Origin: Allobrachymonas chironomi DSM 19884
GTDB lineage: Bacteria > Pseudomonadota > Gammaproteobacteria > Burkholderiales > Burkholderiaceae_C
Assembly (NCBI RefSeq): GCF_000374625.1
Contig: NZ_KB894772.1
Coordinates: 44,550 to 108,549, forward strand
DNA length: 64,000 nucleotides
Direction: 5' to 3'
A program made the translations under genes and the position numbers. Below are positions 17,381 through 26,670 of the stretch, in pieces. A model generated the notes under the pieces. The model did not search any database, was not told where the DNA came from, and was given only the letters and a program-made list of their open reading frames with translations. Within the stretch, counting starts at the first letter, position 1, and every line of letters starts with the position of its first letter.

Positions 17381-17875
17381 CTACAGCAGGCCGGATTCCG
17401 CAAAGGAGAACGGGGCACCCTGGCCGACGATGATGTGGTCCAGTACCCGCACATCGATGAGCGCCAGCGCGGCTTGCAGTTGCTGGGTCAGCATGCGATC
17501 CGCGCTGGACGGCTCGGAGACGCCCGAAGGATGCTGGTGGGCGAAGACCACCGCGGCGGCATTCAACTCCAGCACACGCTGCACGACGACACGCGGATAG
17601 ACCGAAGTCGCGTTGATCGTGCCCCTGAACAGCGGCTCGTAGGCCAGCACCTGGTGCAGGCTGTCCAGGAACACAGCGGCGAATATCTCATTGGGCTCAG
17701 CGACCAGTTTCAGACGCAGGTAGTCCCGTACAGCGGCCGGTTGGCTGAGGCACGGTCCAGCTTTGAAGACCCGTCTCTCCAGCAGCACGATGGCTTGCTG
17801 GATGATCCAGTCCTCGTGTTGGGCAGCGATGGCGGAAAGCGACTCCAGGCAGGAGTCATTGACGGCGAAAGACAT
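17381..17875 (-). CDS. RadC/JAB-domain (MPN) protein
   Basis: 164 residues with the JAMM-type motif HQHPSGVSEPSSAD (about 125-138) seen in RadC-like proteins that are common in ICEs and plasmids. The motif suggests a zinc hydrolase; the role is unproven and the name RadC is historical. The start has GGAGG 5 nt upstream, giving MSFAVNDS. It has its own leader containing a three-hairpin element (18016-18087) and its own terminator. Confidence 0.85.
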   Translation of the reverse strand: MSFAVNDSCLESLSAIAAQHEDWIIQQAIVLLERRVFKAGPCLSQPAAVRDYLRLKLVAEPNEIFAAVFLDSLHQVLAYEPLFRGTINATSVYPRVVVQRVLELNAAAVVFAHQHPSGVSEPSSADRMLTQQLQAALALIDVRVLDHIIVGQGAPFSFAESGLL

Positions 17876-18015
17876 GGCGAACCTCCAGACGGTGAGATCG
17901 GAGGGCACTCGCCCTGGGAGGGCAAGCCCTCCTGGGGAACGAACAAGGTGCATCCATCACCGCGGCAGCGGTGATCGTTCGCGGCCAGGATGCGAGGCGA
18001 ACGGGGTTGTGGTCA

Positions 18016-18087
18016 GCGCAGCGGACTGCGCCGTAGCCTTGAAGACCGGGGCTACCTGGGCATGTCGCCGACGACGTCGGCAGGCAT
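18016..18087 (-). ncRNA. radC-motif-like structured leader, copy A
   Basis: Three hairpins. Read on the minus strand: GCCGAC/GTCGGC (18081-18067), then ACATGCCC, then GTAGCC/GGCTAC (18055-18033), then GCGCAG/CTGCGC with a TCCG loop (18031-18016). The same order recurs at four other sites with changed stem sequence. This copy is in the 5' leader of the RadC-like gene, the setting described for the radC RNA motif. The first hairpin also encodes the last residues of the DsbA-like protein. Confidence 0.62.
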
Positions 18088-18816
18088 TTCCGATGTGGGT
18101 GTGGCGGCGGGATCGCCGGCCGCGAGCATGTCCATGGCCGACAGCAAGGCATCGCCCTCGATCGGGCCCTGCAGCAGGATCGCCTTGCCGGTTTCGCGAT
18201 CGTGCAGCCGCAGCGACGGCGTGGCGGTCACGCCGCTGTTCGTGGCTTCCGCAGTTTGGGTACGAATCGCCGCGTCGGGCCGCTCGCTCGCAATGCACTG
18301 TTCGATGGCTGGCGTCAGGGCGGGGTGGCGCAGGTCTTCGGGCAAGCCCTGGCCGTCGCTGTGTGTGTGGACATAGACCCACTCGACAGCCTGCCAGAAG
18401 GCGGGATGGCCGCCGGCTTCGCCCGCGCATTCCACCAAGCGCGCTTCGGCGGACGCGGCCGGCTCATGCGCGGCCAACGGCAGGTGGTGCCATTGCAAGG
18501 CCACGTCCGCATTGCCGGCTACCCAACGCTTGAGGACAGGGAAATAGGACCGGCAGAACGGGCATTCGAGGTCCGCGTAGAGCGTCAGCGTGAAACGACC
18601 TGCCGGGTTGCCCATCTGCCAAGGAGGCCCGGCCACCTGCGTCTCGCTGACAGGCGCCGAGGTTTGGGGCGTGGACTCGCCTGGCGAACGGGACACGAGC
18701 CAGATCAGCAGCAGCGCAACCAGCACTGCGCCTAACGCCCATGGCCAGCGGGCCCGCCAGCGCCGACGGCGGAACGCCTGGACCTGCATCGGAATGGATG
18801 AGCGTTTCTGTTCCAT
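18052..18816 (-). CDS. DsbA/DsbG-like thiol-disulfide oxidoreductase
   Basis: 254 residues. An Arg-rich cytoplasmic start and one membrane anchor (about 28-43) precede a periplasmic thioredoxin-fold domain with the active site CPFC (about residue 88) and a cis-Pro-like ATPSLRL. It would form or isomerise disulfides in Cys-rich mating proteins such as TraU. It follows traC by 24 nt and ends the RAQPRD-TraC operon. Its last ten codons lie in the first hairpin of RNA element A. Confidence 0.82.
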   Translation of the reverse strand: MEQKRSSIPMQVQAFRRRRWRARWPWALGAVLVALLLIWLVSRSPGESTPQTSAPVSETQVAGPPWQMGNPAGRFTLTLYADLECPFCRSYFPVLKRWVAGNADVALQWHHLPLAAHEPAASAEARLVECAGEAGGHPAFWQAVEWVYVHTHSDGQGLPEDLRHPALTPAIEQCIASERPDAAIRTQTAEATNSGVTATPSLRLHDRETGKAILLQGPIEGDALLSAMDMLAAGDPAATPTSEMPADVVGDMPR

Positions 18817-18840
18817 GGCGTTCTCCGGTGCACGGCAGAT

Positions 18841-21723
18841 TCAGGGCAGGGCCAGGGCCGGCGACTCGATGCCGCGTGCCCGGTCGATCTTCTCGGCCAC
18901 CTTGAAGGCGGCATCCAACTCGCTGACGCCGTGCTGCTGCATGAGCTGGTAGCGCTCGGCCTTCTCTTCGGGTTCGGTCTGCGCGAGCGCGAGATACAGG
19001 CTCGGCGGCACGGCGCGGAAGAGCACCTCCATGCTCTTGGAGAGGATGACGCCCTCGGTGAACTTGCCCGCTTCCTTGCGTGCCGAAAGCATCAGCGCCT
19101 TCTGCGCCGGCGAGAGTTCGCGGAATCGTGCGATCTTCTCCACCTCGTCCGGCGGCATCGACAGGCAGATCCACCACTCGATCATGTTGAGCATGGGCTC
19201 TGCGGCGCGCGGCAGATCGTCGATGTTTTGCGTCGCCAGCCAGAACCAGGCGCCCAACTTGCGCCACATTTTTGTAATTTTCACGACATACGGCGCGAGC
19301 AGCGGGTTCTTCGTGATGATGTGGCCTTCGTCGGTCACGTTGATGATCGGGCGGCCGAGATACTGGTCACGCTCCGCGATGTTGTTCACCGTGCTGATGA
19401 GGCTGATGTACGCGATCGAGAGCTGCGCGTTGTAGCCCTCACGGGCATAGGTCGCGAGATCCACCAGCGTGATGTCGGCCTCGGGCCACGGCGTGCCGTC
19501 GCGGTCGAACATCTCGCCGTCCGTGCCTTGGCAGAACATGTCCATCGCGTCCGCCATCTCCAGCAGCCGCACGCGCCGCATCTCGGGCAACGTCGGGTCC
19601 TGGCCGCGGGTGCGCAGCGCATTGCGCACGTCGCGCGTGAGCACCGTGCGCTTCTCGGCCACGCAGTGCTCGGCGGCGTCGAGGATGCACTGGCGGATCA
19701 GCGAGCGGTCGGCGCGCGTCATCCTGGCTTCCTCCTTGTCCTCGCCGCCAGTGATCATCAGCCGCGCCGTGATCTCCAGTTCGCCCAGCACGTCGCGCTG
19801 TTCGTCCGCCTCCATGGCTGAGGCATCGGGTGGCAGGTCTTCGTCCAGCGCATCGGCATCGAGCGTTTGCACATCGCTGGGCGTTTCGATCAGCCGGCGC
19901 GCGTCGGCGAACGGCGCTAGGCTGATGCCCGATCCGGGGGCCAGCTTGACCCGATTCACGGTCAGGCCCAGGCGCCTGGCGAAGTCGCTGAACAAGCCGA
20001 AGCTATTGCCGGCTTCCACGATGAAGAGGCGCGGCCGATAAATGGCCGTGACCTGGTTCAGCAGATTGTTGAGCGTGGCCGATTTGCCGGAACCCGTCGG
20101 GCCGAACAGGAACAGGTGGGCGTTCATCTGCCGGTCCAGGCGATTGAGCGGATCGAAGGTGATCGGCCCGCCGCCGCGGTTGAACATCGTGATGCCTGGA
20201 TGCCCCGTACCCTGGGCACGGCCCCACACCGGCGACAGGTTTGCCGCGTGCTGGGCGAACATCAGTTGCGTGTACCACCGGCGCCGATCCTTGCCGGGGT
20301 TGTAGCAGCACGGCAGCCAGCGCAGGTAGCTGTTGAGCGGCGCCACCTCATCATCCTCTCGCACCGGCTGCAAACCAGCGTTGAGCATCACGTTCGCCAG
20401 GTCCAGGCCGCGCCGATCCAGTTCCGCCTCGTCGCGCCCGCGCAGGTAGAACGCCAGCGTGCCCCGGTAGAGCTTGTGCGCGCTGCCGATCAGCGAGCGG
20501 GCTTCATGCACGTCCTTGAGCGTCTGCTCCGACGCCAGCGTCTCGCCCACGGCCTTCTTCGCCAGGTGGTTCAGATCCGATTCCAGGACATCCTGGGGCG
20601 TGGCAACCATCGTGAGACAAAGCAAGGTGTCTTCCGGCATCTGGTCGAACAGCGTGTTGATCGCATCGCCCTTGCGGGTCTCGCCGGTTAGATGTCCCGT
20701 GCCGGGCGGCATGCGCAGCCGGTCGGTGATCAGCACACGGTGCGGCATGCCGTCGAAGTACCAGGTGCCGTGCTCCACGTCGGAGCGTGGCTGGCCGAAG
20801 AACAGCCGCTGGCTGAAATCCCGCCCGCTCGCCAGTTCGATCTCGCCGGCCTCAGTCTCGTCCGGGTAGCGCGCCAGTGCGTAGAAGCGCTCCCGGTCCT
20901 CTGTACTGGGCCCGAGCATCGCGGGGCGCGGATTGAGCCACCGCAGCAGCCAGTCGTGGACGTCGGCTGCGACCATGCGCCGTGCCTGGATGCCGGCGTT
21001 CGCCAGCCCGCCACACAGGCGGTCGCAGACGATGTTCAGCATCTGCTCGGGCGTCTGGCCGCGGCGGCTTGCCTGCCCGGTGGCACGTCGATAGACCACC
21101 ATGCGCACGCGCCGCGTCTGCCCGCGCCAGCGCAGCCGCGTGACCACCGTGTCCTCGAACAGGCCGCCGGGCTTGGCCACCGCACGCAGATGGTGGCCGA
21201 AGAAGCGCAGGTAGAACTCGGTGAACGCTGTCCCGCGGGCACGTGGCTGCACGTAGTCACGCAGGGTCTGCATGTACTGGTCGAAACTCGGCTCGTCCTG
21301 GGCATAGAGCTGGAGCACCCAGGGGTTCTCGTCCAGCTCATCGAAGCTGTCCTGCAGCGCGTTCTCCAAGGCGTCGCGGGCGTGGGCAAGCCAGCCCGGT
21401 TCCCGGCCCTCGGTCCCCAGCGGCACCAGCTCGAAGAAGGCCGCCACCGATTGGCCGTCCTCCAGCAACATGGACCTTGACTCGGGCAAGAACTCGACCC
21501 AGGGCAGCAGTTCCACGAAGGACGGTGCGACCTCGTACAGCGCCTGCTCGTCGGCCTCCGTCGCCGGTTTGCGGCCCCGGACTGCCGAGCCGGGTTCGGG
21601 GATGCCGGCTTGGCGCAAGGCCTCAATGTGGCGCTGCCAGCCGTCCGGCTGCTCGTCATCACCAGCGCCGGATGCGGCCAGCTTCAGCGCGGCCGGCTTA
21701 GGCCAGGGAAGTTTCCAGCGCAT
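18841..21723 (-). CDS. traC: TraC/VirB4-type conjugative transfer ATPase (TIGR03744, PFL_4706)
   Basis: 960 residues. Walker A FGPTGSGKS lies at about 536-544 and Walker B in INVTDEGHI at about 793-801. The N-terminal half is the TraC-specific domain. As the VirB4 homologue it powers assembly and operation of the channel at the inner membrane. The start abuts the stop of the TIGR03751 lipoprotein gene (shared base at 21723), so translation is coupled. Length fits the family. Confidence 0.92.
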   Translation of the reverse strand: MRWKLPWPKPAALKLAASGAGDDEQPDGWQRHIEALRQAGIPEPGSAVRGRKPATEADEQALYEVAPSFVELLPWVEFLPESRSMLLEDGQSVAAFFELVPLGTEGREPGWLAHARDALENALQDSFDELDENPWVLQLYAQDEPSFDQYMQTLRDYVQPRARGTAFTEFYLRFFGHHLRAVAKPGGLFEDTVVTRLRWRGQTRRVRMVVYRRATGQASRRGQTPEQMLNIVCDRLCGGLANAGIQARRMVAADVHDWLLRWLNPRPAMLGPSTEDRERFYALARYPDETEAGEIELASGRDFSQRLFFGQPRSDVEHGTWYFDGMPHRVLITDRLRMPPGTGHLTGETRKGDAINTLFDQMPEDTLLCLTMVATPQDVLESDLNHLAKKAVGETLASEQTLKDVHEARSLIGSAHKLYRGTLAFYLRGRDEAELDRRGLDLANVMLNAGLQPVREDDEVAPLNSYLRWLPCCYNPGKDRRRWYTQLMFAQHAANLSPVWGRAQGTGHPGITMFNRGGGPITFDPLNRLDRQMNAHLFLFGPTGSGKSATLNNLLNQVTAIYRPRLFIVEAGNSFGLFSDFARRLGLTVNRVKLAPGSGISLAPFADARRLIETPSDVQTLDADALDEDLPPDASAMEADEQRDVLGELEITARLMITGGEDKEEARMTRADRSLIRQCILDAAEHCVAEKRTVLTRDVRNALRTRGQDPTLPEMRRVRLLEMADAMDMFCQGTDGEMFDRDGTPWPEADITLVDLATYAREGYNAQLSIAYISLISTVNNIAERDQYLGRPIINVTDEGHIITKNPLLAPYVVKITKMWRKLGAWFWLATQNIDDLPRAAEPMLNMIEWWICLSMPPDEVEKIARFRELSPAQKALMLSARKEAGKFTEGVILSKSMEVLFRAVPPSLYLALAQTEPEEKAERYQLMQQHGVSELDAAFKVAEKIDRARGIESPALALP

Positions 21724-22172
21724 CAGTAGTCCTCCACGCGCTCACCCGGCATCGCGTACTGAATGCGCTGGTACAGCGGGAAGACGGTCGTGTAGCCGGG
21801 CACCGGCACGGGATCGGTGCCGGCCAGGTGCGGGTACACGTACATCACGAGATCGGGATTGGGCAGGCGCTGGAACTGGCGATGGACCTCGTTGCGCGCG
21901 GTGCGCGTGTAGCGCATCTGCTCGGCAGGTGCGGCCTGCATATCGGCGTCGGTCAGCGGCCGACGCAGGCTCTGGCGCGCATCGAGCAGTTGGCCGCCGG
22001 CGTTCCGTCCGGCTGCGCCACCGCCGTCCCCGGCCTCCTGCTGCCAGATGTCCATCATCGTGCGGTCACCGTGGGTCAGCAGCTTTTCCTTGCTGGTGGC
22101 GCAGCCGGCGAGCGCCGCGACGGCGAGGACCAGCGCCAGGCCACGGGCCAAGCTATTCAAGTTCGAGAGCAT
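21723..22172 (-). CDS. Conjugation lipoprotein, TIGR03751 family
   Basis: 149 residues with a lipobox (VAALAGC) after a short signal, then a small domain ending YVYPHLAGTDPVPVPGYTTVFPLY. It fills the TraV-like lipoprotein position just before traC. I use the ATG at 22172 (AGGAG 6 nt upstream); a longer frame reads antisense sequence of the previous gene. It overlaps that gene's end by 20 nt. Confidence 0.82.
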   Translation of the reverse strand: MLSNLNSLARGLALVLAVAALAGCATSKEKLLTHGDRTMMDIWQQEAGDGGGAAGRNAGGQLLDARQSLRRPLTDADMQAAPAEQMRYTRTARNEVHRQFQRLPNPDLVMYVYPHLAGTDPVPVPGYTTVFPLYQRIQYAMPGERVEDY

Positions 22173-23571
22173 GGCTTTCTCCTGTGCGGTGATCGACCTT
22201 GCGGCCTTCGGGATCGAAGTCGATGGCGAGCGGCTTTTCGAGGTGGACGGCGACCTTCGCGCCGGGCTGGACATAGACGGCGGCGAACGCTTGGCCGTAG
22301 AGCTTGTTGACCCAGGCCGACATGTCCCGCACGCCGCCCGCCAGAATCTGGCCGACCGCCTCCTGGCCGCTGATGCCCACGGTGCCGATGGAGCCGTCCG
22401 AGCCGACATAGGACATGCGGCCGCTGTCGCTCTCGATGAGCGAGGCCACGCCGGCACCGGCCGCGGTGATCAGGGCCTGCGAGCCGAGGTACTGCTGGGC
22501 GTTGCTGCGCCGCTCGCCGCTGACGCAAGGAATGCCGTGGGGATCGCTGATCCAGCCCAAGCCATCGCGCTGCTGGTTGTTCTGCTGGTTTCCTTCGCGG
22601 TCTTCGGGGATCGTGCGAATCGTGCCGTCGTTGAAGACGAACGTGATGCTGCGCACCTGGCCGCGCACGCAAGAAAGCGTCCAGTCGCCCGAGGCGGTGC
22701 CGCTGAACACGGCGCCGGCCACATCGGGAATGTCGATGCCGTTCGCCGTGAGGTTGTCCGGCCCCACCAGCACCTTGAAGGGGTACGGGTCGTTGACGGT
22801 GCCGTCGATCGGCACACGCCCGATCAGCGCTGTCATCGCCACCGAGCCCATGAGCGTGGAGTTCGTGGGGACGGTATAGACGGGCTTTGCGGTCTTGACG
22901 CCCGCGGCGCGTGCCCCGGCGTTCGCCACGGTTTCCGCCGTGGTTTGCAACGTGCTCTGCTCGGGGCCGAAGCTCGTCGGGAAGCTCATGCCGCCAGCCG
23001 TGCCGCGCCCCCTGTTGCGTCCCTCGGCAGGCTTCGCGTCATCCGGTTCAACCCAGCGCATGCCGCCTTCCATCCCGGCCTCGTCGCCCCCCTGCAGCCC
23101 CAGGCCCACGGGCAGATCGGCATGGCTGCCACCGCGCTCACCAATGCTGTCCAGGCGCCGCTGTAGGTCGGCGAGTAGCCCTTCGGTCTGCTGGCGCGTG
23201 CTGGCCGCCTGCTCCTGGTCGCGCCGCAGGTTGGAGCGCTCGGACTCCAGCGCAGAGTTGATGCGCTGGTCGATCGAGTTCTCGCGCTGACGCAGGCGCT
23301 GGTTCTCTTCGCGCTGGGACTTGTTGTCCGAGAGCGCCGTCTGAAGCTCGGTGCGCAACTGCTTCACTTGGGCGACGAGCGTGGCCACGGTGTCGCGCGG
23401 GGTATCGCCTTCGATGCCCAACGCCTTCATTTCTTCTGGCGTGAGCTGGGCGCCGGCATCGCTAGCGGGCGGCGCCGACGTGCTTCCACCCGAGAACAGG
23501 CGGATGCCGACGAACAGCACCAGGATGGCGACGGGGATCATCAGCCACTTCAGGAGTCCGTTACTGCGCAT
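22153..23571 (-). CDS. VirB10/TraB-like protein, TIGR03752 (PFL_4705)
   Basis: 472 residues. One N-terminal membrane segment (about 8-25) is followed by a coiled coil (about 70-145, rich in Arg, Glu, Gln) and a C-terminal periplasmic domain. It is the TraB/VirB10-position protein that should span the envelope and link the inner- and outer-membrane complexes. It overlaps the upstream TIGR03749 gene by 11 nt and the next by 20 nt. Confidence 0.85.
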   Translation of the reverse strand: MRSNGLLKWLMIPVAILVLFVGIRLFSGGSTSAPPASDAGAQLTPEEMKALGIEGDTPRDTVATLVAQVKQLRTELQTALSDNKSQREENQRLRQRENSIDQRINSALESERSNLRRDQEQAASTRQQTEGLLADLQRRLDSIGERGGSHADLPVGLGLQGGDEAGMEGGMRWVEPDDAKPAEGRNRGRGTAGGMSFPTSFGPEQSTLQTTAETVANAGARAAGVKTAKPVYTVPTNSTLMGSVAMTALIGRVPIDGTVNDPYPFKVLVGPDNLTANGIDIPDVAGAVFSGTASGDWTLSCVRGQVRSITFVFNDGTIRTIPEDREGNQQNNQQRDGLGWISDPHGIPCVSGERRSNAQQYLGSQALITAAGAGVASLIESDSGRMSYVGSDGSIGTVGISGQEAVGQILAGGVRDMSAWVNKLYGQAFAAVYVQPGAKVAVHLEKPLAIDFDPEGRKVDHRTGESHALELE

Positions 23572-24475
23572 GATCGGCCTCCTTGCGTTCGGTGGCTTCG
23601 GCTTCTGGCTGCGGCAGATGCACGGCTGGGTCGAAGCGGTGAATGGCCGGCAGCAGCGACTGCGCCAAGCCGTGCCCGCGCGTCACCAGGTACAGGACGG
23701 TCGTGTCCTCGGGCACGCCGTGCGGCCCGAGCGCCTCATGCTGGAAGGTCGCCGTCAGGAAATCGCCCTGCAGCACACGCGGATCAAGCGTGACCCAGCC
23801 GGCGCTGGTATTGGTCAGGCGCACGGCCGTCACCCATTGGTCTTCCAGACGCCACGACGCGAGCGCGAGTGCGCGCACGGGCAATGTCGGCATCAGCGTG
23901 CCGAGGTCCATGTCGCGGCGCAGGTTGATGCGCATGACGCCCGGCAGTGGCTCCACGGTGCGCAGCGGCGCGTAAAGGCTCTGCGCGGCGAAGCGGGTCA
24001 GCACCACGGGGATGGGGGTTTCGCGCCGCGCCGGCCGCGCACCCGACTGGTCCTGGGCGCGCGCCGGGGCCTCGGCACCGTTGGACTGATCGCCATAGCG
24101 AGCCGGAGTGCTGCTGTCCTCGACGATGCGCACCGGCTCCAGTTCGGCTTCGCCGTCCTTGGGCGCCTCGGCCGCAATGTCCAGCAGGATCAGCGCGCCG
24201 GTGTCGGCGTCCTGCAATTGCAGCCGCGTGGGCTCGATTGGCTCGCTGGCGCGCAGGTACACCGCGCCGCCTGCGCTCTGTACGCGCAGGCGTTCGCCCA
24301 CGCCCGCAGGCACTCCGACGCGGACGTTGCGGTCGATGAACACGATCCGCTCCTGGCCGACCTTCAGCGGCACCGCCAACGGCATGCGTTCCCAGCGCAG
24401 GATCTCCACCGCCTGAGCGGCGGGGAACGCAGCCACGGCCAGCAGCCCCAGCAGCATGAGTACAGGGTGCTTCAT
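23561..24475 (-). CDS. TraK/VirB9-position protein, TIGR03749 (PFL_4704)
   Basis: 304 residues with a signal peptide (LMLLGLLAVAAFPAAQA) and an exported beta-rich domain (ERIVFIDRNVRVGVPAG). It occupies the secretin-like TraK/VirB9 place in the order TraL-TraE-TraK-TraB. The start at 24475 has AGGAGG 8 nt upstream; a much longer frame through it is antisense noise. It overlaps TIGR03746 by 4 nt. Confidence 0.84.
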   Translation of the reverse strand: MKHPVLMLLGLLAVAAFPAAQAVEILRWERMPLAVPLKVGQERIVFIDRNVRVGVPAGVGERLRVQSAGGAVYLRASEPIEPTRLQLQDADTGALILLDIAAEAPKDGEAELEPVRIVEDSSTPARYGDQSNGAEAPARAQDQSGARPARRETPIPVVLTRFAAQSLYAPLRTVEPLPGVMRINLRRDMDLGTLMPTLPVRALALASWRLEDQWVTAVRLTNTSAGWVTLDPRVLQGDFLTATFQHEALGPHGVPEDTTVLYLVTRGHGLAQSLLPAIHRFDPAVHLPQPEAEATERKEADHAQ

Positions 24476-25164
24476 GGGGTATTTCCTCCTTGAGGCGCGT
24501 GCGGAGACAGACCGCCGGATGCCGGGCGCGTCGGTTCCGGGGTGCTGATGCGCTGGGGCGTGCCGTCGTAGCAGTCGAGCGCCAGGCCGAAGGGGTTGCG
24601 TGCGGGGTCGATGTCCACCTTGGTGACTTTCACCGGGTAGCGCACCAGGGCGCGCTTTACCTGCTCCGCGCCGTAGTACTCGTCCGCCGTGATGTCCAGC
24701 GTCACCACCCAGTCGCGATCGGAGACCGTGCGCACGCGCGCCGTAGGGTCGTCGCCGTAGCCGCGGCCGGGGATTTCGTAGATGCCGCGCACGCGCTGGC
24801 GCAGCTCGCCCGTGCTGCGGCGGTAGTCGTAGTCCGCGCGCAGGAAGGCCTGGCAGGACGGCGTGAGGTACGGCGAGAGCGTGTGGAGGTTGCGGGCATA
24901 GTCCTCCTCGCCATTCGTGGGCCAACGGTTGAGGGTCTGGAACACGTAGAACGTGAACGCATAGACCGATTCGGGCGGCACCTCCCACCATTTCCGGGTG
25001 CTGCCGGAGCGCAGGTCGGGCGGGACATGGATGGTCAGATCGCGTGGCGCGCTCCACCAGCCGCCGCCCATCACGAGGGCGACGATGACCAGCGCGCCGG
25101 CACCCAGGCGAAGCGTCTTGATGTGCGCCTGCAGGTGAGCGATCTCGTTCTTGAAGCGGCTCAT
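24472..25164 (-). CDS. TraE/VirB8-like protein, TIGR03746 (PFL_4703)
   Basis: 230 residues. A membrane segment at about 20-38 (AGALVIVALVMGGGWW) anchors a periplasmic domain with a VirB8/TraE-like pattern (KWWEVPPESVYAFTFYVFQTLNRW). It would nucleate the channel. It is coupled by 4-nt overlaps to the genes on both sides. Confidence 0.84.
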   Translation of the reverse strand: MSRFKNEIAHLQAHIKTLRLGAGALVIVALVMGGGWWSAPRDLTIHVPPDLRSGSTRKWWEVPPESVYAFTFYVFQTLNRWPTNGEEDYARNLHTLSPYLTPSCQAFLRADYDYRRSTGELRQRVRGIYEIPGRGYGDDPTARVRTVSDRDWVVTLDITADEYYGAEQVKRALVRYPVKVTKVDIDPARNPFGLALDCYDGTPQRISTPEPTRPASGGLSPHAPQGGNTP

Positions 25165-25571
25165 CGCGCACCCCTTGAAGCAGACCTGCGGGTGGTCCAG
25201 AAGCCGGAGCGCGAGATCAGCACATGGCCGCCCACCCAGCCCGCCATCAGCGGATGGCGCGTGGCGATGCGCCATTGCAGTTGCCGGTACAGCCAGGTGT
25301 CGGGGCGCCCGCGCTTCAGGCGCCGCAGGATGCCGCCGCCGATGAACACGCCCAGCGCCACGCCCAGCACAACGAACGTCGGCGCCAGCGCGATCGTGCG
25401 GAACATCCAGGACAACGGCGCGCCGACCAGCAGGCCGGCGGCGCCGGACAAGCCGCAGCAGATCCACAGCTCGTCGGCGGTGAGGCCGCGCACGACAACG
25501 GGGTGGCGGTTGAGCCGATGCGGAAGGAACGTCACGGTCCCGTCCGCACGGACGTGCTGCTGCTCGGACAT
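25161..25571 (-). CDS. TraL-position membrane protein, TIGR03750/DUF3487
   Basis: 136 residues with two membrane segments (about 35-55 and 60-80) and a conserved VTFLPHRLNRHPVVVRGLTADEL start. It takes the TraL/VirB3 place before the VirB8-like gene. The start at 25571 is 12 nt after the TIGR03745 stop. Confidence 0.83.
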   Translation of the reverse strand: MSEQQHVRADGTVTFLPHRLNRHPVVVRGLTADELWICCGLSGAAGLLVGAPLSWMFRTIALAPTFVVLGVALGVFIGGGILRRLKRGRPDTWLYRQLQWRIATRHPLMAGWVGGHVLISRSGFWTTRRSASRGAR

Positions 25572-25582
25572 ACCGACCTCAC

Positions 25583-25942
25583 TTACAGGATGCCGGTGGC
25601 TTCGGTGAGCAGCCAGATGCCGATCACGAGCAGCACGGCGCCGATGGCGACCGTGAGGCCGAACTGGCCCCACGTCTTGCGGCCGGTGTGGATCTCCGCG
25701 TAGGTGCCGTAGGCGTGGTAGCAGACGCCGATAAACATCGACGCCACCACCAGCAGGGCCACAAGCATGATGATGTCGTAGCCGTAGTTGCGGATCGTCT
25801 CCATGATGCCGTTGCCGGTGCCGCGCGTCGGGTTCTCCAACTGCGGCAGACCTTGCGCGAACGACAGCGCCGGCAGCGCGGTGGCGCCCAGGGCCACGGC
25901 GGCCCGCTGGGCGAGACGGGAAGTGAGGATGCGGTTTGGCAT
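25583..25942 (-). CDS. Pilin-like ICE membrane protein, TIGR03745
   Basis: 119 residues with a signal-like start (ALGATALPALSFAQG) and two membrane segments (about 57-77 and 96-113). The size and position fit a VirB2/TraA-type pilin precursor, though this is inference. It lies 16 nt after TIGR03758. Confidence 0.8.
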   Translation of the reverse strand: MPNRILTSRLAQRAAVALGATALPALSFAQGLPQLENPTRGTGNGIMETIRNYGYDIIMLVALLVVASMFIGVCYHAYGTYAEIHTGRKTWGQFGLTVAIGAVLLVIGIWLLTEATGIL

Positions 25943-25958
25943 GGTCAGGCCTTTCAGG

Positions 25959-26192
25959 TCAGGAGAGGAGGAAGAAGGTCAGGACGAGGTACATCGCGAC
26001 GAAGCGGATGCAGACACCGAGGAACTGGCGCTGGTTGAGGCGGCTCTCGGACCACCCCACGTAGGCCGTTCGGATGGCCCAGACGCCCCACACGAGCAGG
26101 ACCGCGAACACGACGCCGACCAGGACGGTCGCCATCGCGGAAGGCGCGATGCCGCTGTTGGCTTGAAATGCCGAGACCTGTGCGCCGTTCAT
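25959..26192 (-). CDS. Small ICE membrane protein, TIGR03758 (PFL_4701)
   Basis: 77 residues with two membrane segments (about 22-42 and 60-76). It is one of the short hydrophobic proteins at the head of the TraL-TraC operon and may be pilin-related. It overlaps the RAQPRD gene by 4 nt. Confidence 0.8.
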   Translation of the reverse strand: MNGAQVSAFQANSGIAPSAMATVLVGVVFAVLLVWGVWAIRTAYVGWSESRLNQRQFLGVCIRFVAMYLVLTFFLLS

Positions 26193-26572
26193 GGCTTGCC
26201 CTCCGCAGTCGTCGCCGGCAGCGGCTCGGACGCCCGCTCGGTGCGGTAGTCGCCGGCCAGTTCGGAGGGGTCGCGCGGCTGGGCGCGCGACGGTGTGAGA
26301 GGGGCTCGGATGCCAGCGCGCACGCGCGCCAGGTCAGCCAACAGCCTCGGGTAGTCGAAGTGGTAGCGCTCGCCCGGCGTGATGGGGGTATGCGCGGCGC
26401 TGTCCGCGACGGTGCGCTCCAGCGCGTCGAGCTGGCGCAGCGCGGCGATCAGTTCCTGGCGCTGCGCCGGGGACTCGGCCAACGCCATCGGGGACTGCCC
26501 CAGCACGAGGGCCGTCACGAGAAAATTGGGCACGCCGCGATGCGCGGCGCGCAGCCAGATCGAAGCCACCAT
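26189..26572 (-). CDS. RAQPRD-family ICE protein (TIGR01690)
   Basis: 127 residues. It has a signal peptide (FLVTALVLGQSPMALA) and the family's name motif RAQPRD at about residues 97-102. The role is not known. It is the first gene of the second transfer operon, with the TTGTTTG box 62 bp upstream. Confidence 0.85.
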   Translation of the reverse strand: MVASIWLRAAHRGVPNFLVTALVLGQSPMALAESPAQRQELIAALRQLDALERTVADSAAHTPITPGERYHFDYPRLLADLARVRAGIRAPLTPSRAQPRDPSELAGDYRTERASEPLPATTAEGKP

Positions 26573-26633
26573 CGCGCCATTCCTGTGTGATCAGCAATGG
26601 GTTGATCGTGGAGATCAGGGCTGTTTTAGGCCG

Positions 26634-26641
26634 CAAACAAT
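26634..26641 (-). promoter_or_regulatory. Transfer-operon box ATTGTTTG before RAQPRD-TraC
   Basis: CTATTGTTTGCGG on the minus strand lies 62 bp before the RAQPRD start, in the short gap after the TIGR03747 gene. The spacing matches the two sister sites (17280, 32794) within 4 bp. Confidence 0.5.
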
Positions 26642-26670
26642 AGGAACCTGCGGATGACCGGATTGATGGC

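Noticed and set aside
23561..25171. A single 536-residue protein covering TIGR03749 and the gene before it
   Set aside because: The N-terminal part is out-of-frame sequence of the TIGR03746 gene; the real start with signal peptide and ribosome binding site is at 24475.
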